Of a DNA stretch of 64,000 bases, positions 8,716 through 18,042 are shown in pieces. Origin of the DNA: Amazonocrinis nigriterrae CENA67 (GTDB taxonomy: Bacteria > Cyanobacteriota > Cyanobacteriia > Cyanobacteriales > Nostocaceae); the NCBI RefSeq assembly GCF_016056305.1, contig NZ_JAECZC010000056.1:1-64000 (forward strand), in the 5' to 3' direction. Positions within the stretch are counted from its first letter, which is position 1, and every line of letters starts with the position of its first letter. The position numbers and the translations under genes were made by a program. The notes beneath the pieces are model-generated. The model saw only the letters and a program-made list of their open reading frames with translations. It ran no database searches and was not told the origin of the DNA.

Positions 8716-9891
8716 TCAATGCTTTGCCAGTATTTCCTGGTAAGCTTGAATTATTCGGCGAGCGATCGCATCCCAACTGAAATTTTGCAATGCATATTTT
8801 TGGGCATTTAATCCCCTTTGCTGGCATTCTTGGGGATTTTGCAAAGCTTGTTGCACTAACTCAAATAGCGTTTGCACATCTGTTGTACCCACCCAGCCCG
8901 ACTGACTATCACGTACCTGCTGCCAAATATGCACTTGGTCAGAGATAACTACAGGTATGCCTGCTACCATTGCCTCAGCTACGGCAATGCCAAAGTTTTC
9001 ATAGTATGAAGGTAAAACGAATAAATTAGCAGCTTGTAGTAAACTAGCTTTTAACTCACCACTAACAAAGCCTGTGATTGTAGTGTGCGATCGCAATGGT
9101 GAATTCTCAATTTGGGATTTTATCTTTTGCTCGTAATCTGGGTCTTGAGGATTTATTCCAGCTAATACAAAATGAAAATTGTACCCTTCATATAGCAGTT
9201 TCTCTAAAGCTGGAATCAACAAATTCAAACCCTTTTTCGGGTCAATACGGGACATAAACAAAACCAAAGGCAAATCCTGTGGAATGCCTAACCGACCACG
9301 CACCAAACTCCCCTCATTTCTTCGAGGGGGAATTACACCCAAAGGAATCACTAAATCTTGGGTAATGACTCCAAATCTTTCTGATATTTTTGCTTCTTGT
9401 TCACTAGTAAAATGAATTGCTGCTGCACCAGCTAAATTACGACGTTCTATAATTTCCACATAAAGCTGTTTCAATTGCTTTTTCTTCTGCAAATCAGCTG
9501 GGTCAAGAGTACCTAAAGGACGCAAAATATAAGGTAACTTTTGCTGACGGCACACAATTGCAGCAGCACTACTTATAGGAGAAAATAAAGCATGAATATG
9601 TGCCAAGTCAAACTCACAAGCGTGAAGTTTTAGCCATTTTAGTAAATCTAGCGAAAATTTGTAGCGTCGAAACGGGGCACAACGAAAGTAAATTATTTCA
9701 TAGCCATCTTGTTGAATTGGGCTATTTAAAGGAACATCTAAAGGTTGTTGACCATTATCGCCATTACTATCTGTGGTGAGAATTGTAACTTTCACACCTT
9801 CTTTTGCTAAAGCGGGGGCTAGCCCTAGTACCATTTGACTAGGGCCGCCATAAATCAAGGAAATTGAGGGGACAATTTGTAAAATTTTCAT
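8716..9891 (-). CDS. hpsP: GT4 glycosyltransferase, HpsP-like
   Basis: A 391-residue GT-B fold glycosyltransferase (family GT4). The N-terminal acceptor domain opens MKILQIVPSISLIYGGPSQM with the Gly-rich loop. The C-terminal donor domain has the SRIDPKKGLNLLI motif and the nucleotide-sugar motif ENFGIAVAEAMVAGIPVV (EX7E). It would add a sugar from an NDP-sugar to a growing extracellular polysaccharide on the cytoplasmic side. It is the last gene of a minus-strand cluster with another GT4, a GT2 and an O-antigen-ligase-like protein, the set I recall as hpsL/N/O/P for hormogonium polysaccharide. The specific symbol rests on remembered resemblance and gene order and is less certain than the family. 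Confidence 0.9.
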   Translation of the reverse strand: MKILQIVPSISLIYGGPSQMVLGLAPALAKEGVKVTILTTDSNGDNGQQPLDVPLNSPIQQDGYEIIYFRCAPFRRYKFSLDLLKWLKLHACEFDLAHIHALFSPISSAAAIVCRQQKLPYILRPLGTLDPADLQKKKQLKQLYVEIIERRNLAGAAAIHFTSEQEAKISERFGVITQDLVIPLGVIPPRRNEGSLVRGRLGIPQDLPLVLFMSRIDPKKGLNLLIPALEKLLYEGYNFHFVLAGINPQDPDYEQKIKSQIENSPLRSHTTITGFVSGELKASLLQAANLFVLPSYYENFGIAVAEAMVAGIPVVISDQVHIWQQVRDSQSGWVGTTDVQTLFELVQQALQNPQECQQRGLNAQKYALQNFSWDAIARRIIQAYQEILAKH

Positions 9892-9894
9892 TTT

Positions 9895-9975
9895 CTTATT
9901 AGTTGTCAGTTGTTAGTTGCTATTGACCACTGACTACTGACCACTGACCACTGACTAATGACTAATGACTATTGA
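9895..9975. repeat. Tandem heptamer repeats reaching into a coding end
   Basis: Repeats of GTTGTCA, CACTGAC and TAATGAC heptamers fill the gap between the two GT4 genes. The repeat runs into the last codons of the upstream gene, so its C-terminal LVNSH and TAG stop are written in repeat sequence. Confidence 0.65.
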
Positions 9976-11137
9976 CTAATTCTTGATAAAACTCAAACTG
10001 CTGCTTTGCTAAAGCTTTATTCGTGTATTTTACCATTGCTTTTTGATAACCCCTTTCACCAAGAGTTTGGGCAAAATCGGGTTTTTCTATTAATTGAACT
10101 AAGCAATCAGCCAAGGCTTTAGCATCTCCTTCAGGAAAAATCAAACCATCATCACCAATTACATGAGGAATTTCACCAGAATTTGAACCAATTACAGGAA
10201 CTTGACAAGCCATTGCTTCAATGAGGACATGACCAAATTGTTCTTTCCAGCCAACAGAAGTTAAGGTTTTAAAGTTGTAAGTTGTTTCTGAAGGCAGTAC
10301 TAGAGTACTCATTAAATTTATATAACTGGCTACTTCGTTATGAGGAACGCTTTCTACTAAAATCAAACGTTCTTTGATATTGTTTTCTGTAGCAATTTTG
10401 ATTATTTCTGTTTGTAGCGGCCCGCGTCCCAATAGTAATAATTTCCAAGATTTATCTTGTAAGGTTACTAATGCTTGCAGCAGCGTTAACAACCCTTTTT
10501 CCTGAACAAAACGCCCCACAAATCCCACTACAAAATCATCTGATTTTATCCCCAGTTTAGCGGCTAATTCTGGCTGGGCTTTGGGAGTAAATAAAGTTTC
10601 ATCTACACCAAGCTGTGGCATAACTTTAATTGAACCTTGGTATCCCCTTTGCCGCAAAATTTCTGCACCGTCCTGATTACCAGAGATAATGCCGTGGCTA
10701 TGATTAAGGTTATATTTTTCTAATAATGCAATTGGCAATTTTAATTCATATGGCAAATTCCACCAAGTGAAAAATATATTTTTTGCTTTGAGATTTAATA
10801 GCTGATTTAAGACAATCATTTGAGTATATGCCAGTCCTCTTGAACCTTGTTCTACCTGGATTACTTGAGGACGGAATTCCTGGAACAAACTGATCAAATC
10901 TGCACCAAATGTCAAAAGTCCCTGATGATTTTGGCTGAAATTAGAAACAGGGACTATTTTAAATGCGCCTTCATCTCGGTATTGAGTTTCAATAATTTTG
11001 TTTTGTACACCACCAGGTTTCCAGCTTTTGGGAACTACAACTGTGACCTCAATTCCGGGTTCTAATTGAGATAAAGCGCGTAATTTTTCACAATTCAGGT
11101 CAACTATATAAGTGTGACTGGCAACTAAAATTTTCAT
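9962..11137 (-). CDS. hpsO: GT4 glycosyltransferase, HpsO-like
   Basis: A 391-residue GT-B glycosyltransferase. It opens MKILVASHTYIVDLNCEKLRAL, without the usual Gly-rich loop. The donor-binding half carries VGFVGRFVQEKGLLTLLQAL and the EX7E segment FGHVLIEAMACQVPVIGSNSGEIPHV. Between these is a stretch (LPSETTYNFKTLTSVGWKEQ) with the look of acceptor specificity. It sits between the HpsP-like and GT2 genes on one strand, each gap filled with heptamer repeats. It probably transfers one sugar in hormogonium-type polysaccharide assembly. Family is certain; the hps symbol is moderately supported. Confidence 0.9.
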   Translation of the reverse strand: MKILVASHTYIVDLNCEKLRALSQLEPGIEVTVVVPKSWKPGGVQNKIIETQYRDEGAFKIVPVSNFSQNHQGLLTFGADLISLFQEFRPQVIQVEQGSRGLAYTQMIVLNQLLNLKAKNIFFTWWNLPYELKLPIALLEKYNLNHSHGIISGNQDGAEILRQRGYQGSIKVMPQLGVDETLFTPKAQPELAAKLGIKSDDFVVGFVGRFVQEKGLLTLLQALVTLQDKSWKLLLLGRGPLQTEIIKIATENNIKERLILVESVPHNEVASYINLMSTLVLPSETTYNFKTLTSVGWKEQFGHVLIEAMACQVPVIGSNSGEIPHVIGDDGLIFPEGDAKALADCLVQLIEKPDFAQTLGERGYQKAMVKYTNKALAKQQFEFYQELVNSH

Positions 11138-11154
11138 GGATATTGGGTAGTGGA

Positions 11155-11227
11155 TAGTTGTTAGTTGTCAGTTGTCAGCTGTCAGTTGTTATTATTTGTT
11201 TTTTTCCTACTGATCACTGACTAATGA
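11155..11227. repeat. Tandem heptamer repeats
   Basis: GTTGTCA/GCTGTCA/GTTAGTT heptamers fill the short gap between the GT2 and GT4 genes. No terminator is seen, so read-through within the cluster is possible. Confidence 0.6.
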
Positions 11228-12208
11228 CTAAACTTGTTGATCAAGACGACTATAAATTTGTCCATCATTCCATGGTGATTGAATGACACTACCCAAGGCT
11301 TTGAGGAAACCCAAAGTATAGAAAAGGGCGCGAGTAGCTATTTTGATAGGCGAACCGCTTTTGTGACAAGGTGGACGCCCCAGGACGTGACAGTCAAATA
11401 AACGGGCGTATAGGCGTAAAGCTTGGCTAACGTTGAGGTTCTTTAGACCTAATAAGAAATGGTTGTGGTAAAAGGTGAGTTGATATTTGAGCGATCGCAT
11501 ACTAATATCATGACAACCCCCAGTTTCTTCGCCTAAATGTATTAAATGTGCCTCTGGGTCATACCAAATTTTATATCCCGTCTTTCGCACCCGCAAACAA
11601 AAGTCTGACTCTTCGCGTACTGCACTACCGCGAAATCTTTCGTCAAACTTTAGCCCATATTTAAAAAATATTTCGCGGCGAAAAGACATATTGCAACCCC
11701 TGGCTGTCAGGACTTGCTGGGGTTTAATGGTATGTACCAAGTCAATGTGATACCAAGCAATTCCTGGATCCATAGCTTGGGGGGGAAGATATTCAATCTC
11801 CAATTTTCCCCCAGAATCGCCCAATTTCATTCTGTCAAATACCCGCCCGGCAACAGCCCCCACTTCTGGATTTTGCAAGTAGTTTTTCACATGGGCAGCT
11901 AAAAAACCAGGTGGTAATTTTACATCATCATCAATAAATAAAATTATTTCACCAGCACAGCGCCGCACACCATAATTACGTGCCCCTGGTAAACTTGCCC
12001 AATCTAAATGAAACCATTTAATTTTACCTGCTGCTGCTTGTTCTTCTAGATAAGCTTGAATTTCTGGTTTATGTTTGGGAGATTGATCTACTACTAAAAC
12101 TTCAAAGTTGGCATAATCCTGATTGAGGACATCCACAATACTATCTTGTAATGTTTCGTCTCGCCCATAGGTTGGTATGATGACAGAAATTAAAGGCAGA
12201 TTATTCAT
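11228..12208 (-). CDS. hpsN: GT2 glycosyltransferase, HpsN-like
   Basis: A 326-residue GT-A fold family 2 glycosyltransferase. The N-terminus SVIIPTYGRDETLQDSI is the nucleotide-binding strand. The metal-binding signature is FIDDDVKLPPG. Downstream are GCNMSFRREIFFKYGLKFDE and an EESDFCLRVRKTGYKI segment with the ED-type catalytic base, as in the rhamnosyl- and galactosyltransferase branch. There are no transmembrane segments. It lies just downstream of the membrane ligase-like gene (100-bp gap) and upstream of two GT4 genes, fitting a polysaccharide operon. The acceptor and donor sugars cannot be told. Confidence 0.9.
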   Translation of the reverse strand: MNNLPLISVIIPTYGRDETLQDSIVDVLNQDYANFEVLVVDQSPKHKPEIQAYLEEQAAAGKIKWFHLDWASLPGARNYGVRRCAGEIILFIDDDVKLPPGFLAAHVKNYLQNPEVGAVAGRVFDRMKLGDSGGKLEIEYLPPQAMDPGIAWYHIDLVHTIKPQQVLTARGCNMSFRREIFFKYGLKFDERFRGSAVREESDFCLRVRKTGYKIWYDPEAHLIHLGEETGGCHDISMRSLKYQLTFYHNHFLLGLKNLNVSQALRLYARLFDCHVLGRPPCHKSGSPIKIATRALFYTLGFLKALGSVIQSPWNDGQIYSRLDQQV

Positions 12209-12307
12209 GTGCTTTAATATTCCAATACATTTGTGGCTTTGATCTGAGAATTGTCTGCTGTGATTAACTTTGTCATTAGATTTAGCTAATAATGATCGGG
12301 TAATTAA

Positions 12308-13966
12308 TTAAAATTTTGTGTTGAGACGTTTTTTCTTTTTTGCTTTTTCAGGGTTTGCATCTTCCTTATCTTGTTTATCCAATGCTGGTAATTTAAATAG
12401 TAACCCTGCACAAAACCAGTAGTAGACAGCTACCGGATCAACATCTAAAGGGTAGTAGTAGGTGTTGTAACTAATAAACAATATAAACACCCATAAAGCT
12501 GCTCCGTAACTGCGGAAATTACGGTTTTTTATGGAACGATAGGTTTTGAAAGCAGTGAATGTCAGGGTGGTGACTAAAGCGATAAAGCCCAGTAATCCTA
12601 AAATACCTACTTCATATAGTACTTTCGGGTAATAAGTTTCCACTAGCTTTGTTTCACCCAATGCACGGGCGGAGTTAGTGGCGCGACCTAAGCCACTTCC
12701 TAGCGGGCCCTGTACACTTTTCCAATTTTCCTCAAACTGACTAACAATAAACTCTTGGGGTGGTGAAGCTTCCCAGCGGCTAGTAAAACTATCTAATCTC
12801 TCTTGGACAACAGTAGGATTAGTTACTATTGCTATGCTGAGAATTAAGCCAAGCCCTACCCCTATGGGGATAAAGCGTTTCAGGTTGCCAATTTGACCAG
12901 TCAGCAATAGCAAAATTACAAAGCAGGTGGGTACTAAACCTAAAGCAATTCTTTGTCCAGAAACTACTGCATTGATAAAGACTGTAACTAAAGAACCTAA
13001 ACTGATAATCCGCCAAATAATCGCAGGATCAGTAAAGCCTGTAGCGAAGGTAAAAAAGGTACTAGAAATTAAAAACCATGCCCACTGCCAAGGGGCAACA
13101 AATGTTCCTGGCAGGCGAATGATTCCCTGGCTAGGACTATAGACTAAGGAACCACCAAAATAACACCTAGCTTCGAGTGTAGCTTTAAATAAAGCACTTC
13201 CTTCGGCATTTCTAGTACCTTCACATATTCCTGTGAGTAGTAATAAATATTGAATAATTCCTAGAATGCAGCAGATAAGTATGAGGACAACCTGTAGGCG
13301 GGCTAAAAATAGAAAATCCCGCTTATCACGGATGAGATAATAAGCACAACCAATGAGGGGAACATAGCCTAAAAATACTTTTAGTCCTAGAATACCCATA
13401 CCTATGGGAATTTCATTAGTTGGTTTTGCTAAAAGTCCTGGACTAGGTGGATTTAGCTGCTGCCCACCATTGACAAAAACTAATGTTAACAGACATAAAC
13501 CTAATAAAATAAATAGTGGTGTTTTAATTGCTTTGATAGGAATTAAAGGCAGCCCTCGCTGGCGACAACTTTGCCAAAGTGCAATCAAAACAGGAACATA
13601 AAAGGCATCTTTAGCTAATTGCAGAACCGGACTATTGCCAATGTAATATGTTATGGTACCCCCAAAGGGCACGTAAATTATAAAAGCAAAAAGTGCTTGA
13701 CGTGGGTATTTGTAAGAAAGACTTATAACCAAAATTCCCAAAACAGCCGGAAGTGCTACCTTAATTCCACCTACTAAAAAAAGCAGCAGACCAACGAATA
13801 AAGCAACAGATAGGGAAGTTGTTACTAAGCTAATGAGTTCTTTACGTGCTTGGACTGCTTTGCGCTTTTTGGCTAACTGTTCTTTGAGGCTAAGGGTGGG
13901 AGTTTCCTTTGTAACCTGTTTTTTGGAATTTTTAGATTTCTGAGATTTTGACTTGGTTTTCGGCAT
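12308..13966 (-). CDS. hpsL: O-antigen ligase/polymerase-like membrane protein, HpsL-like
   Basis: A 552-residue protein with a basic, Lys/Ser-rich N-terminal tail (1-25) and roughly a dozen hydrophobic segments. A large periplasmic loop at about 390-440 has the sequence EENWKSVQGPLGSGLGRATNSA, the position and type of loop that carries the active site in the WaaL/Wzy family. The C-terminal tail is again Lys-rich. Such proteins polymerise or ligate lipid-linked glycans at the outer face of the inner membrane. It heads the cluster of GT2 and two GT4 genes and is likely its polymerase or ligase. An ATG with no strong Shine-Dalgarno site was taken as start. Confidence 0.85.
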   Translation of the reverse strand: MPKTKSKSQKSKNSKKQVTKETPTLSLKEQLAKKRKAVQARKELISLVTTSLSVALFVGLLLFLVGGIKVALPAVLGILVISLSYKYPRQALFAFIIYVPFGGTITYYIGNSPVLQLAKDAFYVPVLIALWQSCRQRGLPLIPIKAIKTPLFILLGLCLLTLVFVNGGQQLNPPSPGLLAKPTNEIPIGMGILGLKVFLGYVPLIGCAYYLIRDKRDFLFLARLQVVLILICCILGIIQYLLLLTGICEGTRNAEGSALFKATLEARCYFGGSLVYSPSQGIIRLPGTFVAPWQWAWFLISSTFFTFATGFTDPAIIWRIISLGSLVTVFINAVVSGQRIALGLVPTCFVILLLLTGQIGNLKRFIPIGVGLGLILSIAIVTNPTVVQERLDSFTSRWEASPPQEFIVSQFEENWKSVQGPLGSGLGRATNSARALGETKLVETYYPKVLYEVGILGLLGFIALVTTLTFTAFKTYRSIKNRNFRSYGAALWVFILFISYNTYYYPLDVDPVAVYYWFCAGLLFKLPALDKQDKEDANPEKAKKKKRLNTKF

Positions 13967-14086
13967 GGCAAAGCTTTAGCCTATCAGCCTCGATAAATTA
14001 ATGGGAATTGCTACAGTTATCTTATTTAGGTCGTGAACATACATTTATCTCATGCAGACAGGCACAGAGGAGATTTAAGATAAATA

Positions 14087-14857
14087 TTAAGCGTTCACAA
14101 ACAATTTAGGATTGCTGTATAAGTTGTATAACCCAAATTCCTCTCTAATTGATTCATTTAATAATTGACGATTGAAGATACTAAATCCTAACCTTGTGGA
14201 ATCATAAAAAAGATGTTCACCTGTCTCTAGGATATAAACTGCACCTGCAAATGGTAGTGGTTTAATAGGTTGCCCTTGCTTTGCTAAAGTATCTTTGACT
14301 TTGCCATGATCTATATAATATTTATAGTAACCATAACCACGATTATATTCTGCTTTTTCGGGAAAATTATTCAAATCATAACGCAGAATGTTACAAGTAC
14401 CGCACATTTTATAAAAATTGCTTCTTTTACGATAAATGTGTTTACTACCTTCTTGATATTTATAACCTTTGTTAATAAACCATCCATGATGATGGGGATA
14501 TTGCTTAATAAAAGCGGCTAAGTTTTTACTCACACAATCATCAGCATCAACTGCCATTGTATGAGTAGGTGAAAATTCTTGAGCATAAATTAATCCTTTC
14601 AAGAGTTTTCGCCCTTTATCAGTGTGTCTTTGATTTATCAAGAATTTTTCGTTTGCAGACGGAAAATCAACTGTAATATATGTGATGTTAGGATGCGTAA
14701 ATTCGATTTTTGGCTTTTCGTTACAAACAACAACAGCATGAAAATCAGTTGAGGTTTGATTGCAAACTGATTTAATAGATCTCTCAAATAATTTGGAGAC
14801 ATGTTCCCAGGAATTGGAAGCTTGCGGACTTTTGAGTGGGATAACAAAAACAAGCAT
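14087..14857 (-). CDS. Putative GT-A glycosyltransferase
   Basis: A 256-residue protein opening MLVFVIPLKSPQASNSWEHV. It has a DADD metal-binding signature (residues about 103-106, MAVDADDCVSKNL) and a C-terminal aromatic-rich part, consistent with the GT2-like superfamily of sugar transferases. No transmembrane segment is seen. It lies 120 bp upstream of the ligase-like gene on the same strand and may belong to the same polysaccharide cluster, though a 53-base AT-rich stretch between them could hold a separate promoter. The donor is unknown; GT-A fold assignment rests mainly on the DxD motif and N-terminal strand. Confidence 0.75.
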   Translation of the reverse strand: MLVFVIPLKSPQASNSWEHVSKLFERSIKSVCNQTSTDFHAVVVCNEKPKIEFTHPNITYITVDFPSANEKFLINQRHTDKGRKLLKGLIYAQEFSPTHTMAVDADDCVSKNLAAFIKQYPHHHGWFINKGYKYQEGSKHIYRKRSNFYKMCGTCNILRYDLNNFPEKAEYNRGYGYYKYYIDHGKVKDTLAKQGQPIKPLPFAGAVYILETGEHLFYDSTRLGFSIFNRQLLNESIREEFGLYNLYSNPKLFVNA

Positions 14858-15165
14858 TTTTGAAGAATTATAGAATTTTAGATTTTAGATTGGGAATCGC
14901 CTTCTGGATTTAGGTTTTGTGAAGGTATCTGTTGCAATCATTTTTCAAATTCGTATTAGTTAGCGTATTAGTTAGAAAGGGTGCTGATTATACCAAAAAT
15001 ATGATATCAGGTAGCAGTAACAATGCAAATATAAATCAAGTGATACAATTTTGAATTTTAGATGGTTTGGCAGACCTCACCCCAAACCCCTCTCCTGCAA
15101 GGAGAGGGGCTTCAAACTCTGATTTTTTCACTTGACAGTAGGGGCGTACAGCTGTAAGCCCCTAC
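14858..15165. other. Gap with two hairpin repeats
   Basis: No gene is seen. At 15089-15111 is CCCCTCTCC-TGCA-GGAGAGGGG, a common cyanobacterial hairpin repeat. At 15138-15165, directly after the glmM stop, is the 28-bp palindrome GTAGGGGCGTAC..GCCCCTAC, which has a near-identical partner at 59614-59641 and may serve as the glmM terminator. Confidence 0.6.
15138..15165. repeat. GTAGGGGCGTACA palindrome, copy 1
   Basis: The arms GTAGGGGC..TACA and TGTA..GCCCCTAC form a long stem with a 2-base loop and one mismatch. It abuts the glmM stop codon and could end the glmM transcript. It matches 59614-59641 at all but about three positions, so it is a dispersed repeat. Confidence 0.6.
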
Positions 15166-16629
15166 TTAAACTACCAAGTGTTGTTGAACTTGTGATACCA
15201 ATTCATTTGTCCAGTAGTTAGCAAGTTCAGCGTCAGCGGCTTCCACCATGACTCTGACTACTGGTTCTGTACCAGAAGCGCGGACTAAGATTCTGCCAGC
15301 GTCACCCATTGCGGCTTCGGCTAAGGCGATCGCTTGTTGTAGGGGTTGACAATTTTGCCACCCCAAACGGCGATCGCGGTCTTCTACTCGCACGTTCCGC
15401 AACAGTTGTGGGTAGGTTTGAAAGCTTTGGTCTACCAGTTCGCTGAGGGAAACACCAGCTTGTTTGACCAAACTTGCTATGTGTAAGGCTGTTAATAAGC
15501 CATCTCCAGTAATGCCATAATGACGGCAAAGAATGTGCCCAGATTGTTCACCACCCAACATTCCGCCAGTCCGCAACATTTCGGCTTGCACATATTGATC
15601 GCCTACAGCGGTGCGAATCAAGTTACCGCCTTGTTGTTTCCACGCCCTTTCAAAGCCTAAGTTAGCCATGACGGTGGATACAATTAAGTTGTCTGGCAGT
15701 TGTTTTGTTGATTGCAGGTGGCGTCCCCAGAGGTAGAGAATGTAATCGCCATTAACTTGCCTACCAGTATTATCTACAGCTAAAACGCGATCGGCATCGC
15801 CATCAAAGGCAAAGCCCAAGTCGGCGTGATGTTCTTGTACTGTGGCTTGAAGAATTTCCAGGTGAGTAGAACCGCAGTCAACGTTGATGCGATCGCCATC
15901 TGCTTGGTTATGCAAACAAATGACTTCTGCACCCATTTCTTGAAATACTGATGGTGCCAAACCAACTGCTGCACCCCATGCTAAATCTAAAACAATTTTT
16001 AATCCCTGAAGATTTACCTGGGGCTGCAAAGGTTGTTTCAAGGCTTGGCTATACTCCCGAATCAATTCCAAACGCGAGTAATGCCTGCCGCAATTGCTGA
16101 CGCTATTAGTAATGGATATCTTACCGCGTAGTCCCGCTTCAATTTCTGCTTGCAACGCCTGAGATAACTTCCCACCATCGGCACCAAAAATTTTAATACC
16201 GTTGTCTTCTGGCGGGTTGTGGCTGGCAGAAATCATCACTCCACCTATGGCTTCACTGACACTTGTCAGATAGGCAACGCAAGGAGTAGGGCATAATCCC
16301 AAATGCCAAACTTCTACCCCCGCTGCTGTTAAACCTGCACTCAAAGCCATTGCCAGCATATCCCCGGAGTTTCTCGAATCTTGTCCGAGAATTACGGGGG
16401 CGATCGCCTTAGCATGGGTACGCAAAATCACACCTGCCCAAAAACCCACTTGCAACGCTAAAGGCGCACTCAATAAATCTCCCACTCGTCCACGAATGCC
16501 ATCTGTACCAAACAAAGGAGTCGCTGGCAGCGAGATTAAATTCCGCGTGAAATTGCCCTCAAGGCCTATTTCCGATTTATTAGCAGCCGGGCGAATGTCA
16601 CCTTGAATCCGAGTTATAGATGAAACCAT
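15166..16629 (-). CDS. glmM: Phosphoglucosamine mutase
   Basis: A 487-residue enzyme converting glucosamine-6-phosphate to glucosamine-1-phosphate for UDP-GlcNAc, feeding peptidoglycan and lipopolysaccharide synthesis. The phosphoserine loop [17 protein letters not shown] places the active Ser at 136, the metal-binding loop is FDGDADR, and the C-terminal phosphate-binding loop is [12 protein letters not shown]. The N-terminal sugar loop FGTDGIRG is present. The start at 16629 (MVSSITRIQ) is preferred over the frame opening at 16650, because cyanobacterial relatives as I recall them begin so; neither has a strong ribosome site. The 35-residue N-terminal extension before FGTDGIRG is typical of cyanobacterial GlmM. 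Confidence 0.95.
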   Translation of the reverse strand: MVSSITRIQGDIRPAANKSEIGLEGNFTRNLISLPATPLFGTDGIRGRVGDLLSAPLALQVGFWAGVILRTHAKAIAPVILGQDSRNSGDMLAMALSAGLTAAGVEVWHLGLCPTPCVAYLTSVSEAIGGVMISASHNPPEDNGIKIFGADGGKLSQALQAEIEAGLRGKISITNSVSNCGRHYSRLELIREYSQALKQPLQPQVNLQGLKIVLDLAWGAAVGLAPSVFQEMGAEVICLHNQADGDRINVDCGSTHLEILQATVQEHHADLGFAFDGDADRVLAVDNTGRQVNGDYILYLWGRHLQSTKQLPDNLIVSTVMANLGFERAWKQQGGNLIRTAVGDQYVQAEMLRTGGMLGGEQSGHILCRHYGITGDGLLTALHIASLVKQAGVSLSELVDQSFQTYPQLLRNVRVEDRDRRLGWQNCQPLQQAIALAEAAMGDAGRILVRASGTEPVVRVMVEAADAELANYWTNELVSQVQQHLVV

Positions 16630-17165
16630 AAGTTTAAACACCCCACACACTCACACAGGAAAATATCACTTTACACTCTATTTAACAATTTCAAATTAGA
16701 TAAGTGTTTATCTGTACTATATACTTGTTTTTTTCTGAGAATGAATTGCTGAAATGCATATTTCAGTAAAAATACTTAAAATATTCATCAGTTCTTGTCA
16801 AGATTTTAAAATAAACTTCTCTTCTTTGATACTCTAACTTGAAACAAACTCGCAATCAGAAATAATAATTGCAGTGTAGCGAAGCAAAGCTGAGTAATAG
16901 AGAGGAATTATCAAAAACCTTCTCCATATCTCAATTTCTAGGATGTAACGCTGCAAACACTACTGAGGCTGAAATGTCATTGTAGGTATAGAGTTTTTCA
17001 GCCTTAATCGCAAAATTGTGTAACAAAAATATAAATTCAGGCTACTTAAAGAATTTTAATATAAATTCTCATCAAATAGTTTTAAGGTAACGTTTTAATG
17101 GCCTTTTTTAGCCGTGTGTAAATCACATCTGTGGCAGTTAACCTTTTAAAGTTGAGAAATTTAGC
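16630..17165. other. Divergent intergenic region glmM/ho1
   Basis: A 536-bp AT-rich gap between divergent glmM and ho1, so both promoters should lie here. I see no confident -35/-10 pair or operator. No gene is visible on either strand. Confidence 0.4.
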
Positions 17166-17882
17166 ATGAGCAGCAATTTAGCAACCAAGTTACGTGTAGG
17201 CACGAAAAAAGCTCACACAATGGCAGAGAATGTAGGTTTTGTCAAGTGCTTTTTAAAAGGAGTGGTAGAGAAAAACTCTTACCGGAAGCTAGTTGCTAAC
17301 TTTTACTTCGTCTATTCGGCGATGGAAGAGGAGATGGAAAAGCACCGCCAGCACCCCATTGTTGCCAAAATTAACTTTCCCCAACTTAACCGCAAGCATA
17401 GCTTAGAGCAAGACCTGAGTTACTATTTTGGTGCGAATTGGCGGGAACACATCAAGCTGTCGCCAGCGGGTGAAGCTTATGTGCAACGTATCCGAGAAAT
17501 ATCTCAAACAGAACCGGAATTGTTAGTTGCCCATTCTTACACTCGTTATTTGGGTGATTTATCAGGCGGACAGATTCTCAAAGGCATTGCCCAAACAGCA
17601 ATGAACCTCTCTGATGGAGAAGGTACTGCTTTCTATGAATTTGCAGACATCCCTGATGAAAAAGGATTCAAAGCTAAATATCGTCAAGCTTTGGATGAAC
17701 TACCCATTGATGATGCAGCAGCCGATCGCATTGTTGATGAAGCTAACGATGCCTTCGGTATGAACATGAAGATGTTCCAAGAATTAGAAGGCAACTTGAT
17801 CAAAGCGATCGGTTTAATGCTATACAACACCCTCACACGGCGTCGTACACGCGGTAGTACCGAACTGGCTACTGCTGAGTAA
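17166..17882 (+). CDS. ho1: Heme oxygenase
   Basis: A 238-residue soluble, all-helical HO-1 type heme oxygenase that opens heme to biliverdin IX-alpha, CO and iron using ferredoxin electrons. Biliverdin feeds phycocyanobilin and phytochrome chromophore synthesis. The proximal heme ligand is His17 (KKAHTMAE). The distal-helix signature is YLGDLSGGQILKG. Length matches cyanobacterial HO1. No bilin reductase gene is adjacent. A stem-loop follows at 17946-17964. Confidence 0.96.
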   Translation: MSSNLATKLRVGTKKAHTMAENVGFVKCFLKGVVEKNSYRKLVANFYFVYSAMEEEMEKHRQHPIVAKINFPQLNRKHSLEQDLSYYFGANWREHIKLSPAGEAYVQRIREISQTEPELLVAHSYTRYLGDLSGGQILKGIAQTAMNLSDGEGTAFYEFADIPDEKGFKAKYRQALDELPIDDAAADRIVDEANDAFGMNMKMFQELEGNLIKAIGLMLYNTLTRRRTRGSTELATAE

Positions 17883-17945
17883 TAGTACTGAGTGAGGAGT
17901 AAGAAAAATACTTCTTACGATTTTCTGCAAAATCCAAAATTGGTA

Positions 17946-17964
17946 TGAGTGTTAACAACACTCA
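17946..17964. terminator. Hairpin after ho1
   Basis: TGAGTGTT-AAC-AACACTCA forms an 8-bp perfect stem with a 3-base loop 64 bp after the ho1 stop, followed by AAATATTT. The T-run is weak, so it is a possible rather than clear intrinsic terminator. A longer imperfect inverted repeat, AGGGGCAAT..ATTGCCCCT (17973-18033), follows before the convergent gene. Confidence 0.5.
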
Positions 17965-18042
17965 AAATATTTAGGGGCAATAGCCTCGTGATTGCTTTGT
18001 ATTCATCAAAGCCAGCATGGGGAGATTGCCCCTCAATTATGC

